Assembly: GCA_008125075.1 (NCBI GenBank)
Contig: VLTH01000001.1
Span: forward strand, 696,555 to 760,554
DNA: 64,000 nucleotides
Source: Acetivibrio alkalicellulosi
GTDB lineage: Bacteria; Bacillota; Clostridia; Acetivibrionales; Acetivibrionaceae
Direction: 5' to 3'
Below, in pieces: positions 51,601 to 56,095 of this stretch. The notes beneath the pieces are model-generated. The model saw nothing but the letters and a program-made list of their open reading frames with translations, was not told the origin of the DNA and did no database searches. Positions within the stretch are counted from its first letter, which is position 1; every line of letters begins with the position of its first letter. The position numbers were made by a program, and so were the translations under genes.

Positions 51601-54324
51601 ATGATTGCAAACTTAAAGGCTTCTATTGCACAAGAGGAGACAATACTAAAGGATGAGCAGAGAAAGATATTTGTTGATATGGTTGGAAATATGTATGAGA
51701 CAACTAAACTGGCATCCCTTACTCTTTCAAGAGAACTTGCAATAGCAGGGTCTGTAAATAAAATGTTTGAAGCAATAGATCAGTGGAGAAAGATAGACCC
51801 TCCTTTACCTGTTGAAGTAAAGAGTATGGTTGTACCTGATGTTGTATTAGGACCTGCAAGTGAAGCGGGACAAGGAAAAGTAATTCTAAACATTAAAAAC
51901 ATCTATACAGGAACATTGACTTTAGCTCCTACAGTTGAAATATACAGTAGTAAAGGTCTAATAGATAGTCCAAGAGGAAAATGGGAATTGGTGGATCCAG
52001 GTGAAACAGTTACTATTGAGGTACCGTTTATAGTTCCAAGATCTACCCTGATGGATGCAGGAGGATATACTGCTGTTGTATTTATTGATATTGCAGAACC
52101 CGAGACCATGTCAATAGGTGATCCAGAAGGACCTCATACTGCATACTTTTTTGCAGGAACAAACGAACAAATAGAGGCAAGACGAAACTCATTTAAACCA
52201 AGTCAGCCTTTAGGAAGAGACATTGCACCAAATGAAGAAGATAGTATTGTAATAAATAAAGGATCAAATGCAGGAGAAATAAGACTGTTTATGGCTACAA
52301 GACCAGGTGCAAATCTTGAAATCTATGTTTGTGATGAGGATGGAAATGTAGCTGGGATGGTTGATGGAATAATAAAAAATGATATACCTGATGTAGTTAT
52401 AGAAGGATTGATAAATGAGAACGACTATATTAGAATAATTGCTCCAAAAAGCAGCAATTATAGAGTAGTTGTAAGGGCTCTTGATGGAGATGAACCAACG
52501 AAATATGTGCTAAACCTATTAGAAATTCCTGATTTAGGTGCTGTTCCTGATGTAAGTTATTCATACATTGTGCCTTCAAATACAAGAGAAGTATTGTTTG
52601 AAGTTGATGTTTTTGAGTCATCTCTTAGATACGATGTTGAAAAAGTTACCTTAGAAATTGGTGAGCTTAAGATGGAGGATGGCTATACAATATCTAATTT
52701 TAGTTATAAGTTTATTGATTATAAAGGCAAAGATATAGGAGATATAATACCAGCAGGAAAAGGTCTTGCTACAATAGGAGTAGTTGAAATACCAGATGAT
52801 GCACCAGATGGAATTTATATTGCTGAACTTTTAGTAACAGTTGAAGGAAGCAATTTAAACCCTGCTTTAATAGCACAAACATTTAGCATGTCAGTTACAG
52901 ATGGCCAGTATGGTTGGAGCGATAGCTTTACATCGAGTGTTAGTGGTTGGGAAGGATATACGTATAAAGTGCCACTAATAATAAGTTTAAACACATCAGT
53001 TCCTCAAACACCTGTACTTAATCCAATAAGTCAACCTTCCGAGAATTCACCACACAGGGTACTGATAAAAGGTGAAGGGGAAGAAAATATAAACATACTA
53101 ATATGGATAAATGACATTTTAGAAGATATGATAGAAACAAATAGCGAGGGAAGATTTGAATTATCAATGTCTTTACCAAAGGGTACACATAAAATTCATG
53201 TGACAGCTGCAAACAACCATGGAACTCAAAGTCTGCCTTCTGAAGAATATACTGTAACAGTAGGGGAAAAGGAAGAGCCCACTCTTACAGGTCAAAAGAG
53301 ACTTTTAGAGATAAGTGTTGTTGGAAATGGACTTGTAAGAATGAATGGCGACAATACAAGTATTCCTTCTAATTATAAATTAAGTCATGAAATTGGAGAA
53401 AGGATAAAGCTAACTGCCATAGCAGATGATAATGCACAATTTGCCTACTGGGAAGATTCTTCATTAGGAAGAATGATTTCAACAGATCCAGTTTATGAAT
53501 TTATTATGGGAACAGGTGAAAATATTAAAGCTGTATTCTTGCCTGTAACAACAGAGAATTCAACAGAGTTTAATGTTGTGTTTAAAGAAAGAAGTGCTAA
53601 AATAATTCAATCAACAAATATAGCTAAATTTGAAAGTGCAAATGAACCTACTCCACTAAAAATGGCTGGATATGAATTTATAAGATGGAATAAAGACTCT
53701 AGAAGTGTTGTAAATCATTTAATTATTGATCCTTTGTATAGAAGGCTTTCAAATGAATATGAAATAACAGTAGTAGGAGGCACTTTAAACACAGGAGAAA
53801 CTTTTGGAAGATACCAGTTTGATAGGGCTGTAGAAGTTGTTGCAGAAGTAGATGAAGGAATGAAATTTAGTCACTGGGAACAAGATGGAATGAAAATTAG
53901 CTATAATGAAAATTATTCATTCTTCATGCCTATGAGAGACACTGTTTTAACTGCTATTTATGTAGATTTGACAGCTGAATTAGAAAGAACTCCATTTATT
54001 TCTTTATCAGAACAGGTAATTGTAGACCCAGTTGATAAAACAATGATATTTATTGCTCACAGGAACATGCTAGAAGGATATAGGTTAATAGAAAGTGGAG
54101 TACTATTACGTAAGTCAAATACCCATGTGGATCAATTGACGTTAGATACTCCTAATGTAGTGAGAGGAAAGATTCATAATAATTCTACTGACCAGTTTTA
54201 TATTAGAAAAACCAATGTTAATGAGGGTGAAACATGGTATGGTAGGAGCTATTTGATTTACGAAGATGAAAATGGAGATATAAAAGTAACATACAGTGAA
54301 AATATAGCAAGCGGAGATTTATAG
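33640..54324 (+). CDS. Giant secreted multi-domain protein (6,894 residues)
   Basis: The signal peptide (1-35) and an acidic stretch (40-150) are followed by beta-repeats (165-780) with lines like GSLNINDGQLIIDGNY, as in right-handed helices. Fn3 modules and related Ig-like units span 782-2060 (PPTIPQNL...WEESTDNVEVEGY). A PKD domain (near 2172) has GRNSLDPDGRI and AWDLGDG. CARDB-like modules follow at about 2258, 2371, 2484 and 2594, then beta-sandwich units and a carboxypeptidase-regulatory-like fold near 3154. From about 4011 the order PKD, four CARDB, sandwich units repeats. A helical domain with a coiled coil near 5671-5717 spans about 5560-6055. InlB-type repeats lie near 6554 and 6705. 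No dockerin, cohesin, SLH or LPXTG is seen. It is probably a cell-surface or matrix adhesin. GGGG precedes the start. Confidence 0.9.
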   Translation: MKKISKHIAIVLIAILTIQLLNFSFNQTNQKTQVYANEEYNISEDNNNLLLDFLDEITGDFIQEESNDISYPEIQNETDDSLKTYSKDEEDIFPVIELSDIKEDEELESHDEIEILLNSDRGKEELINLQANNEEDIIILNSDNKENPNSDPSPIIINSFVQLEEDTVYGDVTIEGGSVFLNGYTLTVEGNLVQNGGSLNINDGQLIIDGNYINSGSSYFEMSSDNDYMLVKGDFFMNSSYYTYMYAGTLDIKGDFTQTCIYDWGDNFMPVGSHKTVFSGDSLQTINFQTPRSKFNILEIQNHSDEGVEFKQHINANTFIDNGCVVKYPGSEYLGWTLEGNMQHDGNLYLGAGTLDLNGYNLTVTGDFIQSGGTAFINGGELLISGDYRLQTEFEDARGNKDYIHSMGGLKMVKENDYVKIDGSFINQSQKAHGGYLTDGILEVLGDFFVYGSFGHGEMEGYGHSEMEGFGEGEEEGYGGNFHALGNHKLILSGENHQKVMFEDSSSNSSCINILEITNSSTQGVEFLSNVVVAGELKDTTSNIIGSIVLGKNAIISWDTWKYDLSMEERTLDKDLTIEGRLSLYRGTLDLSGYILSVGELNLSYSNIDINGGQLEVENDFSQYGGEVNVNQGQLKILNDFNQYGGEVNINKGYLQVGRDYLMSHYTHLIMNNEDDHVLIEGDFNCNVFYNLYSYLIDGVLEVKGHFNHKKAFSWTDAPGFSASKNHKTILSGDSLQIVTFETTGVFNILEIKNYSEEGVEFRQPINANIFIDNGCVIIAPDSEPPTIPQNLELISKLYNSISFSWEESTDNVEVEGYIVYRNGWQIANVSHNEYTDIGLYTDTTYYYSVKAYDVNGNISDFSNELIVTTDPDTEAPTAPQNLTIIGRTENSVYLTWTPSTDNVGVASYRIYKNGIEVGFSRTTWYSELNIEPGTHIYTVRAYDESGNYSEESNFVLYDNMPPTIPQNLTAISVTQSTISLVWEESTDNVEVAGYRLFRDGNLIRILTETEFTDAGLIMGSTYTYTVRAYDHDGNVSEESESLVVTTATDTEPPTIPENLRLITKTNSSVTITWDESSDNIKVEGYEILLDGKTSARTTDNTYTIDRLIQNNTYTFTVKAFDEAGNYSEESQPLVVALIMPTPPQNSTGEAKEVEIVLSWEEISYDEFSHYKVIRQVNGEDPEVIFDNITTTSISDISVTPNTEYTYYIVAVDTYGNMSDYSEPIIIIPLNDETNPQIVSIKGSKLAQIYRINTAVTDNIGVVEIEFYYRKNEDPWTNFETVSLTPQRENIVYTSYDWDTKDIEDGTYEIKAIAIDGAGNESEEKIISVIVKNTPPRAPEELVVVIDQLRVDVSWSIVEDPYFNLYRIYRSTNGHDFQLLRSTILRTYTDRNVSEDGSYVYKVTAVDRFGLEGEGIFSENIGALPDTTPPVINGISPQDNSNINKVTRISVFAIDNVNLKDTEFLYSISGEDDTWESIEVTQTGTIQWNTQNLEDGTYYIKAIVRDTSLNESELIVSYNIDNTPPQVPELSGSSIELGVLLNFEGYTAPNDFKQFNIYKSTNGGEEGTFLIIGNTKQYQYKDMGADKDIENYYRVTAVDILGNESEPSNIVAVIPGKDITPPDIKRLIPENNSYIRDVFEIRAYAQDNVAVTMYSFDIKSIDGEWIPLVQIGDAGLNEVYFNFDTKEEGNDGQRLFLDGKYEIKVTAFDQEGNYSEKINTYIIANNPLSPPEHLYVKAGEWQFTVSWSPVMRWDFSHYSLYRKEGRDGQWEKILNKTTSNVYIDNMKDPQKEYFYRVSAVNDLGIESEKTHDYSEDPEVNENIDIRSLHQNSNPLIIRTTPTALSRTNNKLDLSAMVSDSVGVNILYEYAYLGESISSDLTGNETWHLIWEDTSPTKGENIDLETFLDNIPEGIQMPNIGFGEDYYISEYYWDVAHLPEGVYAVRTVAINRGNNETSLVRKYIIDREAPDSPSEPIAVDTKTGGEIQLSWQRSVAGDVDYYIIYRSTANGGPFEPIAQSKALIYRDLDVEDGTTYYYVIAALDLAGNESSKTTQVYAIPSSLSDLLVKEINTKPGLPTYEVEGEITALIENTGFARGRGTVGFFYEKDDTWHFIGSKDVEVRSMESREVSIEWTPQGTLDNNVTLKAVVTTLPCSEDIDESNNERQREFRLNSPPVANIISSSIVNSGDIIAFDGRNSLDPDGRIVAYAWDLGDGNTKNGSYITHMYQIPGEYYISLTVTDNSGVSVTKFTTVTVNDNRPDLIISDITWSPENPNEGDVINITAQIANIGNGPNSQGFLTGFYVDNKYMGYIRVDETINPGNSTEVTFTWLADHGEHIVKVVANDILDNLKEIDKDNNWKSVVLTTKQVNFPDVKVDDIRWTSGDNINLDSESPFGYIATISNIGSKRAERFFVSLYINDNWVARQHVNLLDVGESREVMFVVRPTPGINEITVKADDPTPVLLELDKDNNIKTVTTPDFNVEYPELILSPITWLPSERVLTEGTSLTFETKVKNNSSIDIRKKFNVDFIVNGETIRTIVVDGLNAGEEKELWTRWLAQPGSHKVSIIADNDGVVTDGQEVKVEADVPNIHLIYPDLNISDVTWSPLSIKYAQPVTFIARVSNQSVTSIFDNFNVALYVDGKQVAGKTVNGLRGHSTAIVDLTWRNPDKIGEVDVKIVVDNLSQLNQQPISEGVTRVWEESFNILDSLAADFYPAETESIVDAHVFSTKDNYVRVGASVKKGSEPSKLLGPDDAISAFYTLNRGGEVISSGQIGYNYVNKTFEGQIPIVTVPSGDYMLTLEAGDGVENVVSRSHIKIVLETIATIETDKKYYQHGEKVQISGYFTFRDGTPVANEKVVLNLCLNPALEEPQLVYENGQWILKRWHAETIRFINTDENGYFQFEYVPTTLGAGKWDVYAYAYELGVGAATKTDFTVWGMKTSPSELSMVASKNSNFSRFIEVHNMAKAVENLSGVSAVLVNLTPNSGVRAVMDTSTLSPVIGPEGKSGVMINFNAPLNCEDVAQYQVVFSSSEGAVATSNIKLHLRPAIPHPVTDPKGFMAGVNTGGSITRKVTVTNKGLGNMENIHLVSPQSLPWVRAINLDSNFLAPGDSTSFDIVIKPLDTTPLGQYQDVVKVTDGKYEATITFGVEVSTKNTGGLSFLIKDDGGEFVENAEVTIVGKEPYIQVIRGQEVTYYQNFYGRTDSNGIVTFEEKPIGEYSYTVRAKGRNKVDGTTYVMPMNEALLQEVIMETQPVQIEWTVVPTTIEDKYDIQLELIFGANVPQPYFGFVPPWVTVPKQIDEPVIVEATVINAGLVALTDVTAQIRRENSSDTGISIVGGGYLGEIPAHGSARISIMVQPGYYNLRRGDGGKPLNYILLQGKYVSFDQDTGLPEYPPKGIMAELPLYNPSSQKVTINIDTPEGKGTREAFLPEDDFAEVDYFYPLDGEGDGRRKDDGTDYQIVTLKLDQSATLERQAFDATLKVANGFIDSSLDNLEVRVVLTDTDGNDVTVKNFIIPTGLNGISSLDGSDSLPSGNDMSATWQLIPGEGLGGEFLEGKVYLAKAIVSYYVNGRYIETQTQPEEITIYPQPKIKLNYYVPKDIISGEPFRLGVVAENTGYGIAKNLVIDSGQLNITTNQAGLQTNFVIRETSFGSNTGNSFRLNLGDIDPQSKVSGYWLVEWVMYQEGEGAEPFEGEFREFNATLTHQDYKGVTLNPLIVGVTTEIIGKDNIYIEGEGVLSLVDVDNSGFPNYLINLSTGLKLPIHVPQSLSVEKNPDVEDATMIFNVPAKEGDPDQLGMPRYQVLMLRDPLENTPIRSVTRDIIGGETQNVTLSKNNTWKNNNHIYIVDETPIFAEKPEGYSLNQNRYYYPASYEVDFSSGAVINGIDYARKYYVLDKDYNPITKYAYYDIGVHPNEEEMTRVRALIYNEGTTSESGKVEFFATRLNSRNEEEEEIKIGEANYSNLKPFHSVYVYIDWTPQQGGNYILRSSIFGNDALDATHKENAKINFRPYADAGVDFSVNVLEPARFDGSRSYDRDGYIQSFIWEFGDGESAAGVAPVYTYRDSGTYKVKLTVIDNNYMESTSEMMITVNETRPDLRVTDIRLSNDNPDEGEKIQVYATIYNGGYSKTNSPFIVSLYDNNMFKDFVRISESINPGESKEVTFNWLNTGGVRMLTVIANDMGRPVEEADHDNNHRSRPVYTDNYFLPNLKVTEFTWEGPDEGVLDWNEEITLRAVVQNDGMANADKFNVAFMVNDRLIETKLVESLPYANGINTAIVTATWKADREGIHKFKVVADGPISHIVEADKSDNEKEIVSPFIRLRYADLIVGSVSLPNTEDILPGQPLMITVNITNQGYANVNTPFNVSVYADDKYIGSINIEEIEKNSTVSRLVGWKRPINGVETIRVIVDENFNIRETNKGNNNFEYKLTSPLTLRLPELIVEEMVTTSQNENPQYNDEMITRVVLRNIGETHINKPFTTALYVNDILAGTFRTSTVITQGSSVSGEIQWKAEYLPTEPGYVLTVYGDVYSELHLNDRNKANKTESFKVKDKLLIELEPFKDIYTVNENLDYRLKVVSTDAPIRPLGTDEGAQAYIKIYTGTFDDGNINGEEVFSSLMNYDSISGEFYKTIEENFEAGSYTVYMTVSKGEEEEGVYHSLQIVPDYLVTVSTQKQTYTVGERIKVDGKVTTDEQMLPIEDAIVTIIIVGEEEWRKDVVTNSEGNYSYNFDLPEGYGGSYSLRAEAKVNGAIKSSTREVFYVEGMYMTSVPEIEITSGYDKEFKMTLVNVGTLPITSIDINNIWDENTEHIDITIIDAVPDALEPEESLDLRVRIEVLEEAEYKTNGFKFEAQSHEGYSYTLPIEIKVLESIPEYDIIFSGNEGTVRSGEMITHVISVANTGTGSIRDLQVTSPEKLPWITVTTSGTDLILPINKGLSIRDENARAVISVNIAPDSYVRNGVYEDVITIDSNAGIKEIPVKVNVSAQNIGTIVLEVVNENYAPVEDSTVMLIGPHTSDWDQPLNEEVYIGEIIGDSLFKFENIPAGTYTLKASGEGHESVEKSIDVKALINLIPEKIVIQKEKISLGFDTSELLNYINGGLNSSERPVLKPKLNTEDGDLKLVPSFPGDEIIVKSLDGNVITSRLLTLKNFYQYGDLQDVSAEIIFNSSIMPEDAMWLNYGRVSSKSIFLGNFAEGESKRISWSFDLSLLDDEIRENILERLYFAFDADIKLTGKTQNSEGEEEAVSLDIPIKVHYLDEDFEFVFDVSLEDSVNEGEAGEIREFTYDFIGNRCKIELEHLPERIGRAGGYFGFSQDVAMVDEAFEANFTFYNPFEDRQITDVYFELQITDKALGLDGTFENGAKDATNWFVISCHNRNGIVSERTGITFPHIEERGIERLKYTIKSKANMGDISGDYYGYVFYRYTLDGVIFEGYLDGRKFTIEPPPKLYISYNLEFVMENRYELEAVVTNAGEGKAHNVTMGLPLIPGVSNIQVSGIKNYRGHYQSHSSYLEIGEVLPGETRSGTFVLNGTGFEDWANLPGLAVRSSQLNDNIVIAPMSIQEVRLNDFNNILDEVNMLECNIQNLMDKTIHDVAVVIVDMVEYFEANDEAEKFSLAMDGLSSMISFAGFLKNAFGFLGVNDATAKLTVNYPGGFVPAKLAFTEDEMRDLDQLSKEQVRIKKEVEEKNEKLKENSLSDEERNRIEKEIAELKHQYDLNYNRIKAIAGSGDIQEIVMGNLGIKDIMSVLNLANDIAQYKSNQEEARKMLNDISKFAHDKLKEGHSKSDLLNLVIEQIESRPFKITDRDRVSHLITNSSNLNEGQFDSAFHQLLEMAEEVSLEELKDRVRIELLSTKSILGTYINDRNNAPSYYPVDPIYTYLKELNNSLESMWKSINGGKISGVGNYKNIWIYHPYHGDILPLEVNLSQYREPLLESLRIQYRAYSNLSNRWELNETKARMVMIDATAFGMSFIPSASAGLMSTLVQNTMIANLKASIAQEETILKDEQRKIFVDMVGNMYETTKLASLTLSRELAIAGSVNKMFEAIDQWRKIDPPLPVEVKSMVVPDVVLGPASEAGQGKVILNIKNIYTGTLTLAPTVEIYSSKGLIDSPRGKWELVDPGETVTIEVPFIVPRSTLMDAGGYTAVVFIDIAEPETMSIGDPEGPHTAYFFAGTNEQIEARRNSFKPSQPLGRDIAPNEEDSIVINKGSNAGEIRLFMATRPGANLEIYVCDEDGNVAGMVDGIIKNDIPDVVIEGLINENDYIRIIAPKSSNYRVVVRALDGDEPTKYVLNLLEIPDLGAVPDVSYSYIVPSNTREVLFEVDVFESSLRYDVEKVTLEIGELKMEDGYTISNFSYKFIDYKGKDIGDIIPAGKGLATIGVVEIPDDAPDGIYIAELLVTVEGSNLNPALIAQTFSMSVTDGQYGWSDSFTSSVSGWEGYTYKVPLIISLNTSVPQTPVLNPISQPSENSPHRVLIKGEGEENINILIWINDILEDMIETNSEGRFELSMSLPKGTHKIHVTAANNHGTQSLPSEEYTVTVGEKEEPTLTGQKRLLEISVVGNGLVRMNGDNTSIPSNYKLSHEIGERIKLTAIADDNAQFAYWEDSSLGRMISTDPVYEFIMGTGENIKAVFLPVTTENSTEFNVVFKERSAKIIQSTNIAKFESANEPTPLKMAGYEFIRWNKDSRSVVNHLIIDPLYRRLSNEYEITVVGGTLNTGETFGRYQFDRAVEVVAEVDEGMKFSHWEQDGMKISYNENYSFFMPMRDTVLTAIYVDLTAELERTPFISLSEQVIVDPVDKTMIFIAHRNMLEGYRLIESGVLLRKSNTHVDQLTLDTPNVVRGKIHNNSTDQFYIRKTNVNEGETWYGRSYLIYEDENGDIKVTYSENIASGDL
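40153..44660 (+). repeat. Large domain block in the giant protein, copy 1
   Basis: The block reads PKD, four CARDB-like modules, a sandwich unit (TIETDKKYYQHGEKVQISG), a unit ending LVSPQSLPWVRA, a carboxypeptidase-regulatory-like fold (GGLSFLIKDDGGEFVENAEV) and a unit ending ITIYPQPKIKLNYYVP. The same order returns at about 45,670. Sequence identity between copies is modest but the order is the same. Confidence 0.6.
45670..50220 (+). repeat. Large domain block in the giant protein, copy 2
   Basis: Corresponding units are a PKD (GSRSYDRDGYI, WEFGDG), four CARDB-like modules, VSTQKQTYTVGERIKVDGKV, VTSPEKLPWITV, GTIVLEVVNENYAPVEDSTV and FTIEPPPKLYISYNLEFV. Spacing between matching units is close to that of copy 1, about 1,500 residues in each. 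Confidence 0.6.
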
Positions 54325-54342
54325 AAATTATTTAACCAACCA

Positions 54343-54369
54343 AAAGGGGACATCTACATTGTCCCCTTT
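54343..54369 (+). terminator. Terminator of the giant gene
   Basis: The perfect 10-bp stem AAAGGGGACA / TGTCCCCTTT with a 7-nt loop starts 18 bases past the stop. A weak CTAAATTTT tail follows. Confidence 0.75.
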
Positions 54370-54509
54370 CTAAATTTTAACACAGCTTTATAGTCAATAA
54401 CTGTTATATCGAAAACTACAAGTGAACTCGTTTAGCTAAAGCTAAACATCGAGGCTTCAGGTGGAGTCTTAGAATAACATCAAAATATACTGTTTTTTGT
54501 GTATGGCTC

Positions 54510-55044
54510 TTAAGTTTCAGAATTTAAAGGGAGTTCTTTTATAAGACCTAACAAATACCTTTTTAAAATGATAAGATCAGTAATGTCGATTTTGCCATCT
54601 AAATTAAAATCAGCTACATCTAATTTATTGTGTACAGGTATGTCATTTGTCATTTCTAAAATGTATTTTTTAAGAATTGAATAATCCTTTGAAGTTACAG
54701 ATTGATCTTTGTTTAAATCACCAACTAATATTTGAGAATTCGTTATAGTTACTCCACCACCTGAAATTTCAAAATCAACCCTTTTGGGTAAAATGTATGT
54801 CTAATATTTCTAAGTCATACCCATCAAAATTAAATTCAAAATGACATTCAGATAAACCATTTGAATTAACATTTGAAATCTGAACACTTAGTGTTAAAAT
54901 ATCTCCTGGACTTGCAGAAGTGCTTTCAATGCTAATTTCTACAGTGTCAGAATGTGTTGGTGTCGATGCAAATACACTTACACCAGCAGTTAATAACATT
55001 GTGAGTATACAAAAGAAGCAAACAAGTTTTTTTAGCTTTTTCAT
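54510..55044 (-). pseudogene. Broken cohesin-dockerin protein gene
   Basis: On the minus strand ATG 55044, behind AAGGAG, opens a signal peptide (MKKLKKLVCFFCILTMLLTA) and the first 45 residues of a cohesin-like domain (SIESTSASPGDILTLSVQIS, CHFEFNFDGYDLEILDI). The frame ends in a TGA at 54775. A shift in the AAAAGGG run leads to DFEISGGGVTI and then a complete type I dockerin with two calcium loops (GDLNKDQSVTSKDYSILKKY, ADFNLDGKIDITDLIILKRY), ending at 54510. About 80 residues of the cohesin core are missing, so there was a deletion as well as a frame change. The intact form would have bound both dockerins and cohesins. Confidence 0.75.
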
Positions 55045-55079
55045 CACTTTTATTCTCCTTTTTAAATTGTACATAAAAT

Positions 55080-55892
55080 TTGACTTTAAAGTTATATGAA
55101 TTTTTAAGTCTATCAAGAGTGTACCATATCATATTATATATGCATATATGGGGGATAAATATTTATTCTGGTGGTTTACCGTGTTCAACAACTATTAAAA
55201 GAAAAGTTAAACCAATGCTTGGATTTAAAAGTTTTGATGGAGGAAATGTAGTAGGATTGATTTTTCCTGTATACTACTTTGGTATTCCTGAGATTGTAAG
55301 AAGGTTTATTGAAAAAATAAATTTAGAAAAATCGTCTTATGTTTTTGCTGTGGCAACTTATGGAAAAGGATTGCCTGGAGGTGGATTATCACAAACAAAA
55401 AAAATGCTTAAGGCAAAGGGAAAAGAACTCTCGGCAGGATTTTATGTTAAAACCGTTGATAATTTCGTAATATGGACTTGGGATGTTACACCAGAGAAAA
55501 AACACAAATCACTTCATGAAAAAGCTGAGATAAAAGCTAAAAAAATTGCTGATATAGAATCTAAAAAAAGTATAAAGTATGATAGAAGTTTAATGGAGTA
55601 CATAGGGCCTGTTATATTTAATTATAGAGGGTTTTTAAAAAAGGTTAAATCTGGCGACAAGAAATTTTATTCAACAAAGGACTGTGTTTCATGTGCATTG
55701 TGTGAAAAGGTATGCCAAGTTAAGAATATTAAGATGTCACAAGGTAAACCAGAATGGTTGAGCAAAACTTGTCAGAGATGTTTGGCGTGTTATCATTTAT
55801 GTCCTCAAAATGCTGTTCACTTTGGAGAAGTGAAGAGAAGTAGATATAAAAATCCTTATATTAATATTAAGGAGCTGACTAACGGAAACTAA
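55080..55892 (+). CDS. EFR1-type ferredoxin with flavodoxin-like domain
   Basis: The 270-residue frame joins a flavodoxin-like domain with two 4Fe-4S clusters, the layout of EFR1-family ferredoxins that move electrons in anaerobes. VVGLIFPVYYFGIPEIVRRF and VFAVATYGKGLPGGGLSQTK form the flavodoxin part. The clusters are CVSCALCEKVC and CQRCLACYHLCP near the C-terminus. The N-terminal FMN loop is odd: INIYSGGLPCSTT replaces the usual SGTGNT. No ribosome site precedes ATG 55080 or ATG 55140, and the first 20 residues look random. The true start may be lost, and the gene could be a 5'-damaged copy. It diverges from the broken cohesin-dockerin gene. Confidence 0.7.
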   Translation: MTLKLYEFLSLSRVYHIILYMHIWGINIYSGGLPCSTTIKRKVKPMLGFKSFDGGNVVGLIFPVYYFGIPEIVRRFIEKINLEKSSYVFAVATYGKGLPGGGLSQTKKMLKAKGKELSAGFYVKTVDNFVIWTWDVTPEKKHKSLHEKAEIKAKKIADIESKKSIKYDRSLMEYIGPVIFNYRGFLKKVKSGDKKFYSTKDCVSCALCEKVCQVKNIKMSQGKPEWLSKTCQRCLACYHLCPQNAVHFGEVKRSRYKNPYINIKELTNGN

Positions 55893-56095
55893 TGGGAAGG
55901 TAATATTCATTTTGTGGATATAGTTGGAGAAAGAAAGTATACATAAAAATATATATTGAGGTATATATTAACATGGATAAATTTAATATTTATATTATTG
56001 TAGGTAGTTTTGTTGTGGGAGCAATTAGTACTTTGATATATCAAGCATATATTTCTGCATTCATTAAAAATGGTGAATTGTGCAATGGACATGTT

